This document shows positions 25,849-34,062 of a stretch of 64,000 nt of DNA, one piece after another. The stretch is taken from assembly GCF_042647465.1 (NCBI RefSeq), contig NZ_JBHRVN010000004.1; one strand, given 5' to 3'. The first letter of the stretch is position 1; every line of letters starts with the position of its first letter. Origin of the DNA: Wagnerdoeblera intermedia. GTDB lineage: Bacteria > Pseudomonadota > Alphaproteobacteria > Rhodobacterales > Rhodobacteraceae. The translations under genes were made by a program, and so were the position numbers. Below the pieces are notes generated by a model. The model searched no databases and had not been told where the DNA came from. It saw nothing but the letters and a program-made list of their open reading frames with translations.

Positions 25849-26927
25849 CAGCTTTTCCTTTCAGCTTTGGGCACCATCGGCAGCGAGATGCGAAAGACGG
25901 TGCGGCCAGGCACCGAATCTACCGCAATCCAGCCGTCGTGGTCTGAGATAATTTTGGACACCAGCGCGAGGCCCAGCCCCGTGCCATTGGTTCGCCCTGA
26001 AATGAAGGGCTCAAACACATTGGCCAGCATATCCGGCGCGATGCCGGGGCCGTCATCGATCACCTCGATGTTCAGCGGCAGCGCGCGAGATGTCCCGTCG
26101 GGACGGCGCAGCCGCAGGCCATGATCGTAAAAACTGCGCAGCCGGATCGTGCCGCCACCAGGGCCGGCCGCTTCGGTTGCGTTTTTCAGAAGGTTCAGGA
26201 AAACCTGCAAAAGCTGATCGGGGTCGACCAGAGCCGCAGGAAGCGAAGGGTCAAAGTCCTCAACGAAGGTCATATGCGAGGCATAGCCCACCATGGCCGA
26301 GCGCCGTGCCCGGTCGAGCACATCATGGAGATTGACCGGGGTGAACTCCGGCGGACGGGTATTGCCGAACTGCTCCACCTGCTCGAGCAGTTTGACGATG
26401 CGGCGGGTCTCTTCGACAATCAGCTCGGTGAGTTCCTGATCCTCGGGCGAGAGGCCCATCGACAAAAGCTGTGCCGCGCCCGAGATGCCTGCAAGCGGGT
26501 TTTTGATCTCATGGGCCAGCATCTCCGCCATGCCGATCGCGGATTTTGCCGCCGAGCGCGAACCGGTGCCGCGCCCGAGGCGATCGGCCAGCTCACGCGG
26601 CGAGATCATCACCAGAAGGGTCTCGGGCGCATCCTGGACCGGGGCCACATGCAGCGTGCACTGCACGGGCGGGCGGTCGCCCGAGGTGACATCGACGTCA
26701 TTGATAAAAAGCGCCGATTGATTTTTGCGCACCCGCGCCAGCCCCTCATCGAGCGGCGCATCGATTGACAGGATGTCGAGCAGCGGCTGACCCTTCAGCG
26801 CGCGCAGCGACATATTCATGAACAGTTCCGCCGCCGGATTTACTTCGCGAATAGTATTGTCAGGCTCGATCAGCAGAGCCGGAACCGGGAGCGAAGCCCA
26901 GATGATGCCGGGGGCGGGCAGGGTCAT
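25848..26927 (-). CDS. ntrB: NtrB nitrogen sensor histidine kinase/phosphatase
   Basis: The 359-residue cytoplasmic kinase controls NtrC phosphorylation in response to PII. A PAS domain (about 10-115) is followed by the H box AEMLAHEIKNPLAGISGAAQ with the phospho-acceptor His near residue 138 and the ATP-binding domain with VIDDGPGIAPDML and GTGLGLALVSKI. No membrane span is present, as expected. It overlaps dusB by 4 nt (ATGA) and ntrC by one base, matching the classical nifR3-ntrB-ntrC order of Rhodobacter and rhizobia. Confidence 0.96.
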   Translation of the reverse strand: MTLPAPGIIWASLPVPALLIEPDNTIREVNPAAELFMNMSLRALKGQPLLDILSIDAPLDEGLARVRKNQSALFINDVDVTSGDRPPVQCTLHVAPVQDAPETLLVMISPRELADRLGRGTGSRSAAKSAIGMAEMLAHEIKNPLAGISGAAQLLSMGLSPEDQELTELIVEETRRIVKLLEQVEQFGNTRPPEFTPVNLHDVLDRARRSAMVGYASHMTFVEDFDPSLPAALVDPDQLLQVFLNLLKNATEAAGPGGGTIRLRSFYDHGLRLRRPDGTSRALPLNIEVIDDGPGIAPDMLANVFEPFISGRTNGTGLGLALVSKIISDHDGWIAVDSVPGRTVFRISLPMVPKAERKS

Positions 26928-27934
26928 GCAGCGTATCTTTCGGGGGCAGGGTGCGGCGCATCGCGCAGGGCCGACACCAGGGTGGAAATAACGGCAGAAG
27001 GCTCATTGAGCGTCAGAGCCTTTGCGCGCAGCACAGGATCTGCCCCGGCGGCGTCGAGATACCAGCCGAGATGCTTGCGCGCGACTTTCAGCGCCAGCTC
27101 AGTGCCATAAAAGCTCAGCATGGCCTCATAATGAGTCACCACCAGATCCGCGAGCGCCGCGCCGGTCGGGATCTGCGGGGCAGGTGCGCCAAAAAGCTCA
27201 TGGGCAATCTCCGCCAGCACCCAGGGGCGTCCCTGAGCGCCGCGCCCGACCATGACGCCATCCGCGCGCGACAGGCGCAGCGCCTCGGCCGCCTTTGCCG
27301 GAGAGGTGATGTCACCATTGGCAATCACCGGCAGCGAGACGGCCTCTTTCACCCGCGCAATTGCCGCCCAATCGGCCTTACCTTTGTAAAACTGGCAGCG
27401 GGTGCGGCCATGGATCACCACCATCTGTACACCGGCGACTTCGGCACGACGGGCAATCTCCGCCGCGTTATGGCTCTCGTCATCCCAGCCGAGCCGCATT
27501 TTCAGCGTCACCGGAACCGAGACGGCTTTGATCACCGCTTCAATCAGCGAAATGGCGTGGTCGGGTTCGCGCATCAGCGCCGAGCCGCAGGCTCCGTTGC
27601 CGCCCGCCGCCGTCACCCGCTTGGCGGGGCAGCCCATGTTGAAATCAATGATCTTCGCGCCCTGGCCTTCGCAGTATTTCGCAGCCTCTGCCAGCCAGTG
27701 TGCCTCACGCCCCGCCAGCTGCACCGAAGTGGCCGCTTCGCCAAAGCCAAGTTCCGCCTTGGCGCGGGCCAGGGGACGGCCCTGGACCACGTCCTGGCTC
27801 GCGATCATTTCCGAGACGACCAGACCCGCCCCAAAACCCGAAACCACCCGCCGGAACGGCAAATCCGTGATCCCCGCAAGCGGTGCGAGGAAGACCGGCG
27901 GGTCGAGCGGAAGGTCTGCCAGAGAAAGGGTCAA
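26924..27934 (-). CDS. dusB: tRNA-dihydrouridine synthase DusB (NifR3)
   Basis: This FMN enzyme reduces uridines in the tRNA D-loop. The TIM barrel starts with PVFLAPLAGITDLPFRR, and the active-site block reads IIDFNMGCPAKRV with the catalytic Cys in GACGSALMR nearby. The C-terminal helical domain is complete. I prefer the TTG at 27934 (336 residues) because AAGGA lies eight bases before it and the protein then starts directly before the barrel; an upstream ATG at 27991 is in frame but has no ribosome-binding site. It is the first gene of the ntr operon, where nifR3 is the historical name. Confidence 0.93.
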   Translation of the reverse strand: MTLSLADLPLDPPVFLAPLAGITDLPFRRVVSGFGAGLVVSEMIASQDVVQGRPLARAKAELGFGEAATSVQLAGREAHWLAEAAKYCEGQGAKIIDFNMGCPAKRVTAAGGNGACGSALMREPDHAISLIEAVIKAVSVPVTLKMRLGWDDESHNAAEIARRAEVAGVQMVVIHGRTRCQFYKGKADWAAIARVKEAVSLPVIANGDITSPAKAAEALRLSRADGVMVGRGAQGRPWVLAEIAHELFGAPAPQIPTGAALADLVVTHYEAMLSFYGTELALKVARKHLGWYLDAAGADPVLRAKALTLNEPSAVISTLVSALRDAPHPAPERYAA

Positions 27935-28176
27935 CTGCCTGATCCTTGTGCGAATGGGTTGTGGGTATGCAGGCACGACCGGGTCGTCCATGCGGAGCGG
28001 GGGGATTTTTCATGCTTTACAGGCAAGTGCCTGCAGATTTGGCGCAAAAAGCGGGCAAATGCACGAAAAATGAGCGACGCGCGAAAATTCGGCTGCGCTC
28101 TGCCAGCCGCCTGAGGTGGACAGGGCGCGAGCGAGAGCATAGCACAGGCGCAAAGCCGCAGGACAGGAGCGCGAGG

Positions 28177-29310
28177 ATGCGTGAGGCCGCCATTATTGTC
28201 GCAGCCGGACGGGGCAGCCGCATGGGCGGCGGTGTGCCAAAGCAATGGCGCGCTCTGGCGGGACGTCCGGTCCTGGCCCATGCGGTCGACGCTCTGAGAG
28301 CAGCAGGTCTGACCAGGATCGTGCTGGTGCTGCACCCCGAAGATCTGAACCGCAGCGATATTCCCGGCGGCTGCACCCTGGTGGCCACCACCGGACCTGA
28401 CCGCGCCGATTCGGTTCAGGCCGGTCTGAAAGCGCTGGAGGCAGAGGCTCCCGAGCATGTCTATATCCATGACGGTGCACGACCTTTCCCCGGTGCCGGG
28501 ATGATCGCAAGGCTGCGGCAGGCTTTGCAAAGCCACGCCGGAGCGGCCCCGGCGCTTGCGGTGACCGACAGCCTCTGGCGCGGGGACGGCGGCCTGGTCA
28601 GCGGAACGCAGAGCCGCGAGGGCCTTTACCGCGCGCAGACCCCCCAGGCCTTTCACTATCGCGCAATCTCTGCCGCCCATGCCGCCCATCCGGGCGGTGC
28701 GACCGATGATGTGCAGGTGGCCCGGGATGCAGGTCTTGCCATTGCGATCGTGGATGGGGATGAAGATAATCTGAAGCTGACCTGGCCCGAAGATTTCGAC
28801 CGGGCAGGGCGCATTCTGAAAGGACGCGATATGGATATCCGCATGGGCAACGGCTTTGACGTGCATGCCTTCACCGAAGGGGATCACGTCTGGCTCTGCG
28901 GGGTGAAACTGCCGCATGACAAGGCGCTGCTGGGGCATTCGGACGCGGATGTGGGCATGCATGCGCTGACCGATGCCATCTATGGTGCCCTGGCGGAGGG
29001 CGATATCGGCACCCATTTCCCGCCGTCAGATCCGCAGTGGAAGGGGGCTGAAAGCCATATCTTCCTGCGCCACGCCATGGAGCGGGTGGCAGCACGCGGC
29101 TATAAGCTGGCGAACTGCGATGTGACTTTGATGTGTGAGCGCCCGAAGATCGGCCCGCATCAGCTGGCCATGCGCCAGGCGCTGGCGGAGATCATGGGTG
29201 TGGATGTGGCGCAGATCAGCGTCAAAGCCACCACCACCGAAAAGCTGGGCTTTACGGGCCGCGAAGAGGGCATCGCCTCTCAGGCGACGGCCCTTCTGGT
29301 GCGGGCATGA
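28177..29310 (+). CDS. ispDF: Bifunctional IspD/IspF isoprenoid enzyme
   Basis: The 377-residue protein fuses two enzymes of the MEP pathway for isoprenoid precursors. Residues 1-218 are 4-diphosphocytidyl-methylerythritol synthase (IspD), with the CTP-binding AAGRGSRMGGGVPKQW and VYIHDGARPF. Residues 220-377 are the cyclodiphosphate synthase (IspF), with RMGNGFDVHAF, GHSDADVGMHALTDAIYGAL and the metal-binding Asp and His. ATG at 28177 follows GGAGCGCGAGG. The IspD-IspF fusion, skipping IspE, is common in alphaproteobacteria. It diverges from the ntr operon and overlaps pgpA by 4 nt. Confidence 0.96.
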   Translation: MREAAIIVAAGRGSRMGGGVPKQWRALAGRPVLAHAVDALRAAGLTRIVLVLHPEDLNRSDIPGGCTLVATTGPDRADSVQAGLKALEAEAPEHVYIHDGARPFPGAGMIARLRQALQSHAGAAPALAVTDSLWRGDGGLVSGTQSREGLYRAQTPQAFHYRAISAAHAAHPGGATDDVQVARDAGLAIAIVDGDEDNLKLTWPEDFDRAGRILKGRDMDIRMGNGFDVHAFTEGDHVWLCGVKLPHDKALLGHSDADVGMHALTDAIYGALAEGDIGTHFPPSDPQWKGAESHIFLRHAMERVAARGYKLANCDVTLMCERPKIGPHQLAMRQALAEIMGVDVAQISVKATTTEKLGFTGREEGIASQATALLVRA

Positions 29311-29810
29311 TCCGCTTTATCACCACCTTCGGCTATACCGGGCTGATCCGCCCGGCACCTGGCACCTGGGGCTCGCTTGCAGCCCTGGTGCTTGGGGTGC
29401 TGATCGTTGAGGGGCTGCACCCGCTGCTGCTGCCGCTGGGCGTGGGACTTGTGACTTTGCTGGGCTTCTGGGCCGTGCCACGGGCCGTGGCGGGCCAGGC
29501 CGACAAAGATCCTTCTGAGATCGTGATCGATGAGGTTGCGGGCCAGTGGCTGGCGATGTGCTTTACGGCCCTGCCGCTCTGGCGTCATGGGGTGTCAATG
29601 CTGGAGGCCTGGCCGGCCTTTGTGGTGCCCTTCGTGCTCTTCCGGCTTTTTGACATCACCAAGCCCTGGCTTGTGGGGCGGGCCGACCGGCGCGGTGATG
29701 CGGCGGGGGTCATGCTCGATGATCTCTGGGCGGGCTTGTTCGCCGGGATCGCATCGGTCATCCTTGCGGGCCTTTATCACGCTGTGCTGGAGCCGGTCCT
29801 TCATGGATGA
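29307..29810 (+). CDS. pgpA: Phosphatidylglycerophosphatase A
   Basis: The 167-residue membrane enzyme dephosphorylates phosphatidylglycerol phosphate to phosphatidylglycerol. It shows the family's opening TFGYTGLIRPAPGTWGSLAA, the IVIDEVAGQWLA motif near residue 72 with the acidic metal ligands, and LFDITKPWLVGRADRRGDA near residue 113. Three to four hydrophobic spans fit the family. It overlaps ispDF by 4 nt (ATGA) and the cinA gene by 8 nt, so the three genes are one operon. Confidence 0.94.
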   Translation: MIRFITTFGYTGLIRPAPGTWGSLAALVLGVLIVEGLHPLLLPLGVGLVTLLGFWAVPRAVAGQADKDPSEIVIDEVAGQWLAMCFTALPLWRHGVSMLEAWPAFVVPFVLFRLFDITKPWLVGRADRRGDAAGVMLDDLWAGLFAGIASVILAGLYHAVLEPVLHG

Positions 29811-30279
29811 CATCCGCCTTGCCGCTTTGATCGAAGCCGCCCGCGATCAGGGTGCGCATCTGACCACCGCCGAAAGCTGCACCGGGGGCATGGTGTCCGC
29901 TGCCCTGACATCGGTTCCCGGTGCCTCTGATGTCTTTGAGCGGGGCTTTGTCACCTATTCCAATGCGGCAAAGACCGAGCTTCTGGGCGTCAGTCCTGAG
30001 ACCCTGACACGCTATGGCGCGGTCTCAGAGGAAGTCGCGCTGGAGATGGCGGCCGGGGCAAGGGCGCGTGCCGGGGCCAGGATCGCGGTCTCCGTGACCG
30101 GGATTGCCGGGCCGGGCGGATCAGAGTTCAAACCGGAAGGCCGGGTCTGCTTCGGCCTGGCCGATCAGCGCGGACTGCATACCGAGACGGTCGAGTTCGG
30201 CGCTTTGGGGCGGGACAGGGTGCGGGCTGCGGCCTGCAATCACGCCCTTGATCTGATCACCCGCAGCCTCGGCCTCTGA
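29803..30279 (+). CDS. CinA-family nicotinamide-nucleotide amidohydrolase
   Basis: The 158-residue protein consists of the C-terminal CinA domain alone (PncC type), which deamidates nicotinamide mononucleotide to nicotinate mononucleotide for NAD salvage. The signature TTAESCTGGMVSAALTSVPG near residue 22 with the catalytic Ser, and SVTGIAGPGGSEFKPEGRV near residue 98, are intact. The start at 29803 lies inside the end of pgpA. The last 40 bases of the gene overlap the end of the opposing Hint-domain gene. Confidence 0.93.
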   Translation: MDDIRLAALIEAARDQGAHLTTAESCTGGMVSAALTSVPGASDVFERGFVTYSNAAKTELLGVSPETLTRYGAVSEEVALEMAAGARARAGARIAVSVTGIAGPGGSEFKPEGRVCFGLADQRGLHTETVEFGALGRDRVRAAACNHALDLITRSLGL

Positions 30280-31310
30280 GCCGGGCGCAACCGGCTTTGC
30301 AGGGCGGGGATCAGCGCTTCGCCCGCCGTTTCGCCAAAATGCGGCTCCTGGACGAGGCCGGGAAGGTGGGATTCCACCTCCGCCCGCAGGGGCGCGGGCA
30401 TGGCGGCAAGGGTCGCGTCATTGACCATCAGGCTTTCAACCGGGATCCCTTCGGCATAGATGATCTCATGCCGGTCAAAAACCAGGCTGAAGTATTCCGC
30501 GTAACCCCCTTCGCGCACATAGACTTTTTCATCATCAACCAGATGGCGGGCCTGGACCAGAAGCTCTGACTTCCGTTGTCCGGGCAGCCGGTCGCGCTGA
30601 TAAAGAAACAGCCGCTGGTGCGGACCGACGACCAGTTCGCCCTCATTGCCAAGGGTGCCTGCAGGCACAACCACCGGCGCAAAACTGCCCCGCGCCCGCA
30701 GCGTGGTGGTGCCGATCCAGCGCAGCACCTGGGCGCCGTGATCCCGGGTCAAAAGCCGCTCGCCGGGGCGCAGCGTTTCAACCGGCACAGAGGTTCCGTC
30801 CGCCCGCATCACGCGGGTGCCGCGGTGGAATGAGAGGCACAACAGATCAGCCAGCCGCAGATCCTGCGGCGCGGGCTCAGCCGTCAGCAGCATATATTCC
30901 GTGCGCGGCACAAGGGGGGAGAGCGGCAGCACATAAAGCGCAGCCGGACCGCTCAGCCCGCCGCTGTGGCAGCGTATGAGCAGCAGATCCGCCTTCTGGC
31001 CGTCGGGCGCCATAAAGACCAACCGCCCCGAGAGCACCACCGGATCCCCCGGCGCGCCGATGGGAGAGCCTGCCGCGATCTTTTGCCCCCGCGCCGCCGT
31101 GCGGCTGACCCCGGGACGCGCGAGTGCAAGGGGCAGCAGCCTGGCGGACGAATCAAGCTCATAAATATCGCCCGCGCACAGCGTCTCTCGCTCCCCGAGG
31201 CCATCGCCGTGGTTGGCTCCGGCTGAGACAAAAAGATCATCTGCCGCAAAGACATGCACAATATGCGCAGCATCGGTCAGAGAGGCGTTCAGATCGGCGT
31301 TCAACGTCAC
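30240..31310 (-). CDS. Hint-domain (Hedgehog/intein) protein
   Basis: The 356-residue protein has a variable N-terminal half of about 160 residues and then a Hint domain. The domain begins near SFHRGTRVMRADGTSVPVET and continues through GERLLTRDHGAQVLRWIG, VVGPHQRLFLY and FDRHEIIYAEG, all usual landmarks of the Rhodobacteraceae Hint proteins. The residue aligned with the catalytic Cys of CFTPGT-type openings is Ser here. I choose the GTG at 31310 because GGAG sits six bases before it; a second GTG at 31325 is in frame. No hemolysin-type repeats or signal peptide are visible. The 3' end overlaps cinA by 40 bases on the other strand. Function is unknown. Confidence 0.75.
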   Translation of the reverse strand: MTLNADLNASLTDAAHIVHVFAADDLFVSAGANHGDGLGERETLCAGDIYELDSSARLLPLALARPGVSRTAARGQKIAAGSPIGAPGDPVVLSGRLVFMAPDGQKADLLLIRCHSGGLSGPAALYVLPLSPLVPRTEYMLLTAEPAPQDLRLADLLCLSFHRGTRVMRADGTSVPVETLRPGERLLTRDHGAQVLRWIGTTTLRARGSFAPVVVPAGTLGNEGELVVGPHQRLFLYQRDRLPGQRKSELLVQARHLVDDEKVYVREGGYAEYFSLVFDRHEIIYAEGIPVESLMVNDATLAAMPAPLRAEVESHLPGLVQEPHFGETAGEALIPALQSRLRPAQRPRLRVIRSRA

Positions 31311-31451
31311 GTCAGTCTCCGTCACGGCGCGGTGAGGGTAAATTATCTCCGCAGGATAGTGGAGAATGCGTTCACTCTGGCGGCGGAAATGCGGCACAGT
31401 GGTGACAAACGCATGAGACGGGCCGTGCGTTGCAGTCTGAAGGGAGCAAAT

Positions 31452-32231
31452 ATGGATTTGGGCATCAGGGGGAAGCGGGCACTGGTCTGCGCGGGTTCGA
31501 AGGGTCTGGGGCGCGGCTGCGCCGAAGCCCTTGCGGAAGCGGGCGTGGACATCGTTCTGAACGCACGCGGCGCTGAGGCGCTTGAGGTGACCGCAGCCGA
31601 TCTGCGCGCGCGGTTTGGCGTTGAGGTGACCGCCGTTGCCGCCGATATCACAACCGAAGAGGGCCGCGCAGCGGTTCTGGCGGCGGCCGGGCAGATCGAT
31701 ATTCTTGTGACCAATGCGGGCGGTCCGCCCCCCGGTATGTGGAGCGACTGGTCGCGGGAGGATTTCATCCGCGCACTTGACGCCAATATGCTGACGCCGA
31801 TTGCACTCATGCAGGCGCTCCTGCCGGGGATGATGGAGCGTGGCTGGGGGCGGGTGGTGAATATTACCTCGCAATCGGTGAAATCGCCGATCGCAACCCT
31901 GGGTCTGTCGAATGCTGCACGCACCGGGCTGACCGGATTTGTAGCCGGAACTGCGCGTCAGGTTGCCCCGAAAGGCGTGGTCATCAACAACCTTCTGCCG
32001 GGCATCCATGCCACCGACCGGGCCGTTCACCTGGACGGCGCGGCCTCAAAGGCCGAGGGGCTGTCGGTCGAAGAGATCCGTGAACGCCGCACTGCCGGGA
32101 TCCCGGCACGCCGCTATGGCACTGCGGCAGAGTTCGGCGCAACCTGCGCTTTCCTCTGCTCGCAACACGTGGGCTTCATGATTGGCCAGAACATCCTGCT
32201 CGATGGCGGTGCTCTGAGTTACACTCTGTAA
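31452..32231 (+). CDS. Atypical short-chain dehydrogenase/reductase family protein
   Basis: The 259-residue protein has the SDR Rossmann fold: the nucleotide loop ALVCAGSKGLGRG near residue 10, the LVTNAGGPPPG block near residue 88 and the strand ending VVNITSQSVKSP with the conserved Ser. At the catalytic YxxxK position it reads SNAAR (in TLGLSNAARTGLTGF), so both Tyr and Lys are replaced. Some FabG-like SDR groups share this pattern. It may be a divergent reductase or a non-catalytic protein. ATG at 31452 follows AGGGAG. It diverges from the Hint gene. Confidence 0.85.
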   Translation: MDLGIRGKRALVCAGSKGLGRGCAEALAEAGVDIVLNARGAEALEVTAADLRARFGVEVTAVAADITTEEGRAAVLAAAGQIDILVTNAGGPPPGMWSDWSREDFIRALDANMLTPIALMQALLPGMMERGWGRVVNITSQSVKSPIATLGLSNAARTGLTGFVAGTARQVAPKGVVINNLLPGIHATDRAVHLDGAASKAEGLSVEEIRERRTAGIPARRYGTAAEFGATCAFLCSQHVGFMIGQNILLDGGALSYTL

Positions 32232-32274
32232 TCAGCCTGTTACCGGGTGATCTTAAAGTGACTGGAGGGGGCTG

Positions 32275-32670
32275 TCAGGCCTCCTCCGGCTCAAAGCGCA
32301 AGGCAACGCCGTTGATGCAATAGCGCAGACCGGTGGGCGGCGGGCCGTCGGGGAAAACATGCCCAAGGTGCGAGTCACACCGCGCGCAATGCACCTCCGT
32401 GCGGCGCATATTAAAGCGCTCATCCAGGGTGTGGCCGATCATCTCTTCTTCGATCGGCGCAGAGAAGGCAGGCCAGCCGCAATGGGCTTCAAACTTCTGC
32501 AGATGATCAAAGAGCGGCGCATCGCAGCCCACGCAGCGATAGGTTCCCGGCACATCCGGGAAGTTGTCGTGGGTGAAGGGGCGCTCGGTGCCATGCTCGC
32601 GGGTGACGTGATAGGCGAGATCGGAAAGCATTTCGCGCCATTCGGCTTCGCTTCGTTCCACTTTGTCCAT
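32275..32670 (-). CDS. msrB: Peptide-methionine (R)-S-oxide reductase MsrB
   Basis: The 131-residue enzyme reduces the R epimer of methionine sulfoxide in proteins. The zinc-binding pairs are CVGC near residue 47 and CARC near residue 97. The catalytic Cys is in RYCINGVALRF near residue 117. It has no signal peptide, so it is the cytoplasmic form. MsrA is not adjacent. It is convergent with the SDR gene and diverges from the acyltransferase gene; GAGAGG precedes the ATG. Confidence 0.96.
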   Translation of the reverse strand: MDKVERSEAEWREMLSDLAYHVTREHGTERPFTHDNFPDVPGTYRCVGCDAPLFDHLQKFEAHCGWPAFSAPIEEEMIGHTLDERFNMRRTEVHCARCDSHLGHVFPDGPPPTGLRYCINGVALRFEPEEA

Positions 32671-32767
32671 GTCCGGCCTCTCTTGTTCCTGACGGGGTCT
32701 GGCCCCTAAGATGGCCCCGCGCCGCCTTCGGGAAAAGGGGGGCTGATTGTTTTTCGGGGAAAGATCA

Positions 32768-33457
32768 ATGGCATCACCGCGGGCTCTTCTGCGCTATGCC
32801 GAAAGTGGCGAGGATCTGGCGGCGGTTTCCGCGCTGCGTGAGAGGGCTTTTGGCAGATCTGCGGGGGCGGACCCCTGGGATGCGCAGGCACGCCATCTGA
32901 TGCTCTGGCGCGGGGAGCGGCTGATCGGGACGCTGCGCCTCTCGCTCTGGCGGGGGGCGGCGGGTCAGGCAGGCTATTCCGCGCAATTTTATGACCTGAC
33001 GCGGTTTTTTAACCATTTCCCGGCCAGCCTCGAAGTGGGGCGGCTGTGCCTTTGCCCTGAGAGCCGCGATCTCTTCGCACTGCCGCAGCTCCTGGGTGGT
33101 GTGACCCTCGCCGCACAGGAGAGTGGCGCTGCGGTTCTCTTCGGCTGCGCCTCCTTTGAGGGCTGTGATCCCGCGCCGCACCTTCCGGCCCTGGCGCATC
33201 TGGCGCAAAGCGCGCTTGCCCCGGCAGAGTGGCGGCCGGGGCAGACGCTGGCGGGGGCCGTCTCTCTGCCGGACGTCGCCCCGAAAGGGCAGGTCGTTCT
33301 TCCGGCGCTGCTGCGCGGCTATCTCGCGCTCGGGGCGCGGGTCAGTGATCATGCGGTGCCGGATCCGGTCCTGAACACATTGCACGTCTTCACCGCGCTT
33401 GAGCCTGCGCGGATCGCGCCGGGGCGGTTGAAAGTTCTGCAATCTCTGGCGGAATGA
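32768..33457 (+). CDS. GNAT-fold N-acyltransferase (OlsB-like)
   Basis: The 229-residue protein resembles the acetyltransferase-5 family that includes OlsB, the ornithine-acyl-ACP N-acyltransferase making lyso-ornithine lipid. Visible blocks are LRERAFGRSAGAD followed by DPWDAQARHLML near residue 33, and FYDLTRFFNHFPASLEVGRL near residue 77. The ATG at 32768 follows GGGGAAAG. No OlsA-type O-acyltransferase adjoins it, so an ornithine-lipid role is a hypothesis; other N-acyl amino acids are possible. Confidence 0.75.
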   Translation: MASPRALLRYAESGEDLAAVSALRERAFGRSAGADPWDAQARHLMLWRGERLIGTLRLSLWRGAAGQAGYSAQFYDLTRFFNHFPASLEVGRLCLCPESRDLFALPQLLGGVTLAAQESGAAVLFGCASFEGCDPAPHLPALAHLAQSALAPAEWRPGQTLAGAVSLPDVAPKGQVVLPALLRGYLALGARVSDHAVPDPVLNTLHVFTALEPARIAPGRLKVLQSLAE

Positions 33458-33582
33458 GACGGATACGCAACAGGTGGAAACAATATCCAGGGGATGGTAT
33501 GGCGGGTTGTAGCAGTTCTGCCCGCCCGCGCTAAGCTGGGTGTCAGTGCTGTGATCTGACACAAAGAGAGCAAGGACCCCTC

Positions 33583-34050
33583 ATGCGTTGCCCGTTCTGC
33601 GGCCATATCGATACGCAGGTGAAAGACTCGCGTCCTGCAGAAGACCACGTCTCGATCCGCCGTCGCCGCTTTTGTCCGGCCTGTGGCGGGCGTTTCACCA
33701 CTTATGAGCGGGTGCAGCTGCGCGATCTGGTGGTGGTGAAAACTTCCGGCCGCCGCGAAGACTTTGACCGCTCCAAGCTGGAGCGCTCTATCCGCATTGC
33801 GATGCAGAAGCGTCCGATCGAGCCCGAGCGGATCGATCAGCTGATTTCCGGCATCGTGCGGCGGCTCGAAAGCCTTGGCGATACCGATATTGCCTCGCAT
33901 ATCATCGGTGAGATCGTCATGGAGACGCTGGCGCGGATCGACACCGTGGCTTATGTGCGGTTCGCCAGCGTTTACAAGAACTTCCAGGCAGCAGATGACT
34001 TTGATCGCTTCGTGGCAGAACTGCGGCCAAAGCCCCGCGACGACGAGTGA
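33583..34050 (+). CDS. nrdR: Transcriptional repressor NrdR
   Basis: The 155-residue regulator represses ribonucleotide reductase genes by binding NrdR boxes when dATP is bound. The N-terminal zinc ribbon has Cys pairs in MRCPFCGH and FCPACGGRF, and an ATP-cone domain follows (VVVKTSGRREDFDRSKLERS from residue 49). The length is standard. It lies directly upstream of ribD, with 12 bases between, an arrangement widespread in proteobacteria. No nrd genes are in the window. Confidence 0.97.
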   Translation: MRCPFCGHIDTQVKDSRPAEDHVSIRRRRFCPACGGRFTTYERVQLRDLVVVKTSGRREDFDRSKLERSIRIAMQKRPIEPERIDQLISGIVRRLESLGDTDIASHIIGEIVMETLARIDTVAYVRFASVYKNFQAADDFDRFVAELRPKPRDDE

Positions 34051-34062
34051 GCGGGCAGAACC

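Noticed and set aside
28020..28033. CAGGCA-AG-TGCCTG inverted repeat between dusB and ispDF as an NtrC site
   Set aside because: The arms are only 6 bp and do not match the NtrC consensus; too short to call.
27931..29016. A 361-codon open frame antisense to ispDF
   Set aside because: It is a shadow of the IspDF coding sequence, rich in His, Arg and Cys with no family match.
31311..32030. Extension of the Hint gene to a start at 32030 (596 codons)
   Set aside because: The extra part lies opposite the SDR gene and has shadow composition; GGAG before the GTG at 31310 gives a better start.
33458..33582. NrdR box upstream of nrdR
   Set aside because: The 125-base spacer shows no pair of ACA-type NrdR palindromes at the right spacing.
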